Below, piece after piece: positions 58,592-64,000 of a stretch of 64,000 nucleotides of DNA (its first letter is position 1; every line of letters begins with the position of its first letter). Made by a program: the position numbers and the translations under genes. The notes under the pieces were generated by a model. The model saw only the letters and a program-made list of their open reading frames with translations, had not been told where the DNA came from and did no database searches. Source of the stretch: Snodgrassella alvi (GTDB lineage: Bacteria; Pseudomonadota; Gammaproteobacteria; Burkholderiales; Neisseriaceae); NCBI RefSeq assembly GCF_002777825.1, contig NZ_MEIR01000082.1, forward strand, positions 1 through 64,000. The letters run 5' to 3'.

Positions 58592-60592
58592 TCAGGATTG
58601 CAGACTATCCAGTCGCGCCATCATACTGGCCAGAATACTTTTGCCTTCCGACTGGCTAACAATAGGTTCACTGCCCTTGCGTCCGAGTAAACGAATGTCT
58701 TCTGCCGGCATCTCATCAATAAAACGGCTGGGTTCATGAAATTCCCATGATCCGGCACGTTTGCGTTTATGACAATGAGTCAGGGTTAAAGTTTGCCGTG
58801 CCCGGGTAATACCTACATACATCAGCCGTCGTTCTTCATCAATGTTACCTTCTTCCACACTATCAGCATGGGGAAAAACGCCTTCTTCGCAGCCCACCAG
58901 AAACACATGCGGATACTCAAGCCCTTTGGAAGCATGCAGTGTTGACATACTTACCATATCCGCATCTTCATCATCTTTGCCCTCAAGCAATGTCATCAGT
59001 GCAATCGTCTGAGCTATTTCAAGAATATTTTTGCCGTCTTCTTCGCCTTTTTTGCCTATCCAGCCAAGTAAATCCCGAACATTGCACCATTTGATTTCTC
59101 CGGCGCGCCCTTCTTCGGTATTGAGCAGATGTGCCTCATAAGCGATATCAGCCAGCAGATTATGCAGCAGGCTACCGGCGGCTTCTGTACTGGCACGTGC
59201 CTGATAATCCGCCAGCATAGCCATAAACTGCTGTAAAGGTTCGCGGCTTTTTGGCGATAGTTCTACTAAGGCATCCATACTGCGTGCTGCCTCAAACAGA
59301 CTACATTGTGCCACTTTGGCATAATTATTCAGTTTGGCCAGCGTGGTTTCGCCCACTCCTCGCCGCGGTGTCGTCACTGCGCGTAAAAATGCCGGATCAT
59401 CATCGGGATTGGCCAGCAAACGCACATAAGCGAGCACATCCTTGATTTCAGCCTTATCAAAAAAACTTTGTCCGCCGGAAAGCCGGTACGGGATGCGCCG
59501 GCTGCGCAAGGCTTCTTCAAATACCCTTGCCTGATGATTACCTCGATACAAAATAGCAAAATCTCGGTAATGCACCGCATCACCACCAACCAGCTTCTGA
59601 TGGGCAATCCGGCTTACCACCAAATCAGCTTCATGGCTTTCATTTTTACAGGCAATTACATCGATCATGTCGCCAAGGCCATATTCACTCCATAAAGTTT
59701 TGGCAAACAGCTTGGGATTATGCGCAATCACCTGATTGGCAACCCGTAAGATGCGTGCTGTAGAGCGGTAGTTCTGCTCCAGCTTAATAATTTTCAAATC
59801 CGGATAATCCTGCTGTAACAGCCGCAGGTTTTCCATATTGGCGCCACGCCACGCATAGATACTCTGGTCATCATCACCTACGGCGGTAAATTTACCCTCC
59901 GCACCAGTAAGCAGACGCATCAAGGCATACTGGCAGGTATTGGTATCCTGACATTCATCTACCAGCAAATAACGCAAACGTAATTGCCATTTATAGCGAA
60001 TCTCTGCCTCAGTTTGTAACAGCTCAACTGGGATGCGGATTAAATCATCAAAATCCACGGCCTGATAACTGGTTAGGGTATCCTGATAGGAAGCGTATAA
60101 CTGCCCGATCTGATGTGTCCATGGGTCTTCTGCCTGCTGAATGATCGCTTCAGGCGTGAGCAGACTGTTTTTCCACAGTGAAATCTGGTGTTGCGCTTTA
60201 AATACCATTTCCCGGCCGCTACTACCCAGTAATTCGCTGATAATTTTGCCGGCATCGGCACTGTCTAGAATGGAAAACTGTTTCTTATATCCGGCGGCAG
60301 CCGCTTCTTCGCGCAGAAAGCGCATGCCCAGTGAATGGAAAGTACATATGGTCAAACCACGTGTTTGCGGTTTACGCAATAAATGTCCCACCCGCTCTTG
60401 CATTTCACGTGCTGCTTTATTGGTAAAAGTAATGGCGGCAATTTGCTGTGGCGGATAATTTGCCTGAGTAATCAGATAGGCAATTTTCTCCGTAATAACA
60501 CGTGTTTTGCCACTGCCAGCACCAGCCAGTACCAACAGCGGCCCATCAAGATAATGAATAGCTTCATGTTGTTGCGGATTCAAATTTAACAT
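58592..60592 (-). CDS. rep: ATP-dependent DNA helicase Rep
   Basis: 666 residues of a superfamily 1A helicase. Motifs: Q region LNPQQHEAIHYLDGPLLVLA, motif I GAGSGKT, motif II LLVDECQDTN, motif III GDDDQSIYAWRGA, motif IV/V region LEQNYRST and SMSTLHASKGLEYPHVFLVG, motif VI RRLMYVGITRAR. Length and sequence favour Rep over UvrD, helping forks past roadblocks. The ATG opening MLNLNPQQ is used; the longer frame is untypical. Confidence 0.93.
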   Translation of the reverse strand: MLNLNPQQHEAIHYLDGPLLVLAGAGSGKTRVITEKIAYLITQANYPPQQIAAITFTNKAAREMQERVGHLLRKPQTRGLTICTFHSLGMRFLREEAAAAGYKKQFSILDSADAGKIISELLGSSGREMVFKAQHQISLWKNSLLTPEAIIQQAEDPWTHQIGQLYASYQDTLTSYQAVDFDDLIRIPVELLQTEAEIRYKWQLRLRYLLVDECQDTNTCQYALMRLLTGAEGKFTAVGDDDQSIYAWRGANMENLRLLQQDYPDLKIIKLEQNYRSTARILRVANQVIAHNPKLFAKTLWSEYGLGDMIDVIACKNESHEADLVVSRIAHQKLVGGDAVHYRDFAILYRGNHQARVFEEALRSRRIPYRLSGGQSFFDKAEIKDVLAYVRLLANPDDDPAFLRAVTTPRRGVGETTLAKLNNYAKVAQCSLFEAARSMDALVELSPKSREPLQQFMAMLADYQARASTEAAGSLLHNLLADIAYEAHLLNTEEGRAGEIKWCNVRDLLGWIGKKGEEDGKNILEIAQTIALMTLLEGKDDEDADMVSMSTLHASKGLEYPHVFLVGCEEGVFPHADSVEEGNIDEERRLMYVGITRARQTLTLTHCHKRKRAGSWEFHEPSRFIDEMPAEDIRLLGRKGSEPIVSQSEGKSILASMMARLDSLQS

Positions 60593-60686
60593 GGTTTTAA
60601 TGATGCTTTCTGGCAAGGCAAAAAAATTATCTGCCTGATGAACTGATAACCACAGCACCAATTTACCTGATAACAGGCAGCATGCT

Positions 60687-61346
60687 TTATAACTGCCAAT
60701 CTATCGGCGTCATTCCGTGCTCTTGCAGGTATGCATTGGCCTTGGAAAAGTGCTTGCAGCCAAAAAAGCCGCGATAAGCAGATAATGGCGAGGGATGTGG
60801 CGCAGACAATACCAGATGCTTATGTCGATCAATCATGGCACCTTTTTTCTGCGCATGGCTGCCCCAAAGCATAAATACTATATGCTCACGTTCGGCATTC
60901 AATACTGCAATTACCTTATCGGTAAAAATTTCCCAGCCCAACTCCGCATGAGAATGCGCCTGTCCGGCGCGTACAGTTAAAACAGTATTCAGCAGCAATA
61001 CCCCCTGTTCTGCCCAATGCTGCAAATAACCATGCTGTGGAATATGAAAGCCGGGAATATCATCCGCCAGCTCTTTATAGATATTGACTAATGAAGGTGG
61101 AATGGCAATACCCTGCCGTACAGAAAAAGATAAGCCATGTGCCTGTTGCGGACCATGATAAGGATCCTGCCCAAGAATCACCACCTTAACCTGAGCAAAC
61201 TCAGTTGCCTTGAATGCGTTGAATACATCCTGAGCAGGCGGATAGATTACCTTGCCGGCTAGCCTTTCCGCGCGTACCACCTCAAGAATATGCTGAAAAT
61301 ATGGTTGCTGTTTTTCTGCACCAATTGCCTGATGCCATGTCTGCAT
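60687..61346 (-). CDS. ung: Uracil-DNA glycosylase
   Basis: 219 residues, family 1. The water-activating motif is [18 protein letters not shown], and the minor-groove loop [21 protein letters not shown] is complete; [17 protein letters not shown] is the uracil-specificity region. It removes uracil from DNA. The ATG five bases behind GGGGAG is chosen over a GTG two codons upstream that overlaps that ribosome binding site. Confidence 0.96.
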   Translation of the reverse strand: MQTWHQAIGAEKQQPYFQHILEVVRAERLAGKVIYPPAQDVFNAFKATEFAQVKVVILGQDPYHGPQQAHGLSFSVRQGIAIPPSLVNIYKELADDIPGFHIPQHGYLQHWAEQGVLLLNTVLTVRAGQAHSHAELGWEIFTDKVIAVLNAEREHIVFMLWGSHAQKKGAMIDRHKHLVLSAPHPSPLSAYRGFFGCKHFSKANAYLQEHGMTPIDWQL

Positions 61347-61432
61347 TAGCACTCCCCTGTCCTAAAAATGGCAATTACTGCCTTACCCTGATTAGCTGTC
61401 AAGCAGCCAATTTTAGCATACAGATGAAACCA

Positions 61433-62263
61433 CTAATCACGTTTTATGCGCCAGAAATGGGCTAACGGACCATAACCATGACCAAGACGCCAATGCTGGC
61501 CGACTTCAATCGCACCATGCACATAGCTTTTAGCTGCTGCAACTGTATTGGCCAAACTTTCATGCTGCGAACGCAATGCAGCAATTGCAGCCGAAAGTGT
61601 GCAGCCGGTACCATGAGTATGAGAAGTATTAATCCGTAAACCTCTGAAACATACCGGTTCACAATCCAGCTCCATTAGCCAATCGGTTGCTTCTTTATCA
61701 TCATTGCGGTGCCCACCCTTAATCAGTACAGCCTGACACCCTTCATCCAGCAATATCTGTCCCTGTTCCAGCATTTCCTGATCCGTAGTGGCGATCGGTT
61801 TCTGCGTTAGCGTAGACAATTCAAACAGGTTAGGTGTAACAATATCAGCCAACGGCATTAGCAGTTGCTTCAATGTCTGTACTGTATTCTCTATAGACAA
61901 TGCCGAACCAGACGTAGCCACCATCACCGGATCTAACACAGTAAAAGGCAGATGATACTGCTGTAGCGTCTTTGACACTTTACGAATACTTTCACTATCG
62001 GCGAGCATACCGATTTTAACCGCATCAATCCGAATATCCGACATCACAGCAGCACACTGCGCCTCAATCATATCAGGAGGTACAACCATAACCTGATGTA
62101 CACCAAAAGTGTTTTGCGCAGTAATGGCGGTAATGACACTGGTGCCATATGCGCCAAGTGCAGCAAAAGTTTTTAAATCCGCCTGAATACCAGCACCACC
62201 ACTGGAGTCAGAACCAGCAATAGTCATTGCACGAGGGTAAGGCTTGGCCAGCGCCATAGGCAT
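61433..62263 (-). CDS. thiD: Hydroxymethylpyrimidine (phosphate) kinase
   Basis: 276 residues of the ThiD family: AMTIAGSDSSGGAGIQADLK at the start, DPVMVATSGSAL, VTPNLFELSTL and the anion-hole motif THGTGCTLSAAIAA near residue 220. It phosphorylates HMP and HMP-phosphate for thiamine synthesis or salvage. No TPP riboswitch was seen in the short upstream region and no other thiamine gene is in the window. Confidence 0.95.
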   Translation of the reverse strand: MPMALAKPYPRAMTIAGSDSSGGAGIQADLKTFAALGAYGTSVITAITAQNTFGVHQVMVVPPDMIEAQCAAVMSDIRIDAVKIGMLADSESIRKVSKTLQQYHLPFTVLDPVMVATSGSALSIENTVQTLKQLLMPLADIVTPNLFELSTLTQKPIATTDQEMLEQGQILLDEGCQAVLIKGGHRNDDKEATDWLMELDCEPVCFRGLRINTSHTHGTGCTLSAAIAALRSQHESLANTVAAAKSYVHGAIEVGQHWRLGHGYGPLAHFWRIKRD

Positions 62264-62429
62264 CTCTCTAAATATTTCTATTAGTCAACGAATTAACTTA
62301 TATATACTTCCTGCAAAAAAAACAAGCCTGTAAAAATATCCGCCCGCTGCCCAATCTGCCCGTTTGTAAAGACAAAATTGCGCAAAGCGGGGATACTTTC
62401 AAATAAAAACAAAAAATTAACTAAAACAA

Positions 62430-63221
62430 TCAGTCAGTAAAACTGTGCTCTACGCCCGGAAAAACTTTTGCCTTTACCTGATTTACATAAGTACTGATTG
62501 CCGCCTGAATAGTGTCATGTCCCTGCATAAAGTTTTTGACAAATTTAGCTGTTTTACCCGGATAAATACCCAACATATCGTGCATTACCAGTACCTGACC
62601 ATCACAATCCACTCCAGCACCAATACCGATGGTTGGGCAGCTTACTGTAGCAGTAACCTGTGCTGCCAGCTGTCTGGGTACACATTCCATCAACACCATC
62701 TCCGCCCCTGCCTGAGCATGCGCCTGAGCATCGGCCAGCAATTGTGCCGCAGCCTCACCACGCCCTTGCACTTTATAGCCGCCCAGAGTATGAACGGATT
62801 GAGGAGTAAGGCCAATATGCGCACAAACCGGGATACCACGTTGCTGCAAAAACTGCGTGGTTTCTGCTATCCACGCACCACCTTCCAGTTTAACCATGTG
62901 CGCACCAGCCACCATCAGACGCACCGCGGCGGCAAAAGCCTGCTCCTTACTTTGCTGATAGGCTCCAAACGGCAAATCAGCCAGAATCAGTGCCTGCTGA
63001 TTGCCACGCGCCACAGCAGCCGTGTGGTAGCAAATATCCTCTACACTAACCGGTATGGTAGAAGTCTGCCCCTGTACCGCCATGCCGAGTGAATCACCAA
63101 TCAGCAGCACATCAACACCTGCATCGCTCATCAGGCGAGCAAAGCTGGCATCATAACAAGTCAGCATAGCAATTTTTTCGCCAGCTGCTTTCATCTTTCT
63201 TAAAGTGTGAATAGTATGCAT
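62430..63221 (-). CDS. panB: 3-methyl-2-oxobutanoate hydroxymethyltransferase
   Basis: 263 residues; makes ketopantoate for pantothenate and CoA. Family motifs: [65 protein letters not shown] and [20 protein letters not shown]. panC, often next to it, is not in the window; a deoxynucleoside kinase gene lies upstream on the same strand, an arrangement common in related bacteria. Confidence 0.97.
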   Translation of the reverse strand: MHTIHTLRKMKAAGEKIAMLTCYDASFARLMSDAGVDVLLIGDSLGMAVQGQTSTIPVSVEDICYHTAAVARGNQQALILADLPFGAYQQSKEQAFAAAVRLMVAGAHMVKLEGGAWIAETTQFLQQRGIPVCAHIGLTPQSVHTLGGYKVQGRGEAAAQLLADAQAHAQAGAEMVLMECVPRQLAAQVTATVSCPTIGIGAGVDCDGQVLVMHDMLGIYPGKTAKFVKNFMQGHDTIQAAISTYVNQVKAKVFPGVEHSFTD

Positions 63222-63805
63222 AAACAGATAAATCCGTTAATTATGTTCATTAGAAAAATACTGCCGGTGGCTACTGCTTATTTGCCTGCCGTCGAAAAAT
63301 TGACAAAAGACACGTGTATAAGTTAACGCAAATAGCATCCAGCCTGATTAATGACCGGCAAAATACCACAGCTGCTCGCCATACCAGAGCAGATTAACAA
63401 ACATTTTGCCAGCAGCCGCATTTTCATTAGCCTAATAAATAATCTCTAACATTTAATTCAATTCGAGCAAAATAATCAGGCTATGCAACTAAAATCGGCA
63501 GCACTCGTTTACCACCAGACTTTATCTGTTTTATTTATTGCTGAATTTTGCGTCCAACAACCAATTATTCAGTTAGCCAATATACAAAAACTGTACTTTT
63601 CCAATGGAAAAATACAGTTTACAACCATGCTCATTTGTAAATCAGTCTGCTAAATACCAGACAAAAAGCATAATATCATTGATATATTTTTACCTAGGTT
63701 AAACAGCGTAACTAGCTAAAATAGCACATTTACGACAGATACAGGCTACAATAATTACCACAATCAGCAGATATTAACAGCCTTTTCGGAAGCTACATCA
63801 GAAAG
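63222..63805. other. Intergenic region upstream of panB
   Basis: Nearly 600 bases without a convincing frame. A near-perfect inverted repeat at 63588-63620 pairs AAACTGTACTTTTCCA with TGGAAAAATACAGTTT (one mismatch). No T run follows on either strand. No riboswitch or RNA gene was recognised. Confidence 0.45.
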
Positions 63806-64000
63806 TTATTCGCTCAAATTCAGATAGTTGCGACTACCTTTCATATTGGCAATGGTATTGAGCAACAGCTCAAAATGGTCGTCATTACCCAGAAAATCCA
63901 GCTCATTGGTATTAGCAATTAACAAAGGCGCGTGCTGGTATAAATGAAAAAAACGACGATATTCTGCATGAATCTGTTGTAAATAACCCGCAGGAAACAG
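63806..64000 (-). CDS. Deoxynucleoside kinase, C-terminal end only
   Basis: Sixty-four residues before the stop are visible: LFPAGYLQQIHAEYRRFFHL, then YQHAPLLIANTNELDFLGN, and the end GSRNYLNLSE. This resembles the C-terminus of bacterial deoxyadenosine/deoxyguanosine kinases (dNK family), where YL..I...Y..FF......LL.I....LDF is typical. The start lies beyond the window edge. Such genes often precede panB in Neisseriaceae and relatives. Confidence 0.7.
   Translation of the reverse strand: MFPAGYLQQIHAEYRRFFHLYQHAPLLIANTNELDFLGNDDHFELLLNTIANMKGSRNYLNLSE

Overview
The window looks like a chromosomal segment of an AT-leaning betaproteobacterium of the family Neisseriaceae. A bee-gut symbiont such as Snodgrassella fits best from the look of the proteins and the mix of adhesin and RTX genes, but this is inference and no rRNA or tRNA gene is present to test it. 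Most of the window is housekeeping sequence: ahpC/ahpF, sspA-sspB, carA-lysE-carB, guaB, uvrC, relA, apt, kdsA, tamA-tamB, hda, glnE, slyD, rep, ung, thiD, panB and the tail of a deoxynucleoside kinase. It is interrupted by four accessory or decaying zones.

Layout. Bases 1-3282 are the 3' part of a repeat-rich autotransporter adhesin whose start lies outside the window. Next come peroxide defence (ahpF, ahpC), a YjdF-like membrane protein, sspA-sspB and a Nif3-like gene. From 10,030 to 19,601 there is a striking cluster. It has one lipoprotein gene remnant, five tandem paralogous 272-residue (one 270) lipoprotein genes each with its own promoter, and a 1285-residue FrpC-like RTX protein only 12 bases behind the last lipoprotein. 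The architecture recalls the meningococcal frpD-frpC pair, but the lipoprotein partner is amplified and mosaic. This is the best candidate here for an undescribed system.

From 19,744 to 30,495 the content is ordinary: a compact endonuclease V-like gene, carB-lysE-carA, guaB, a DUF4124 gene and uvrC. From about 30,500 to 35,000 lies a decaying strip. It holds an IS3-family element with two nonsense codons, a phosphoethanolamine transferase gene split into two frames, and a wrecked AmiD-type amidase gene.

From 35,070 to 45,050 are relA, apt, kdsA and the tamA-tamB outer-membrane assembly pair. An AT-rich insert at 45,235-48,289 carries two overlapping genes that match the Hachiman anti-phage system (HamA nuclease plus HamB helicase). 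The rest is DoxX, a divergent LysR regulator, a glycerate 2-kinase, a poorly coding stretch with a DUF4760-like gene, then the hda-HAD-GNAT cluster, glnE, slyD, rep, ung, thiD, panB and the 3' end of a deoxynucleoside kinase gene.

How it works together. Three surface or envelope themes stand out: the repeat-variable autotransporter, TamAB (which helps insert outer-membrane proteins such as autotransporters), and the RTX/lipoprotein locus, whose lipoproteins carry an outer-membrane sorting residue. No type I secretion genes for the RTX protein lie in the window. Start codons were moved inward from the longest reading frame wherever a ribosome binding site or family length argued for it.
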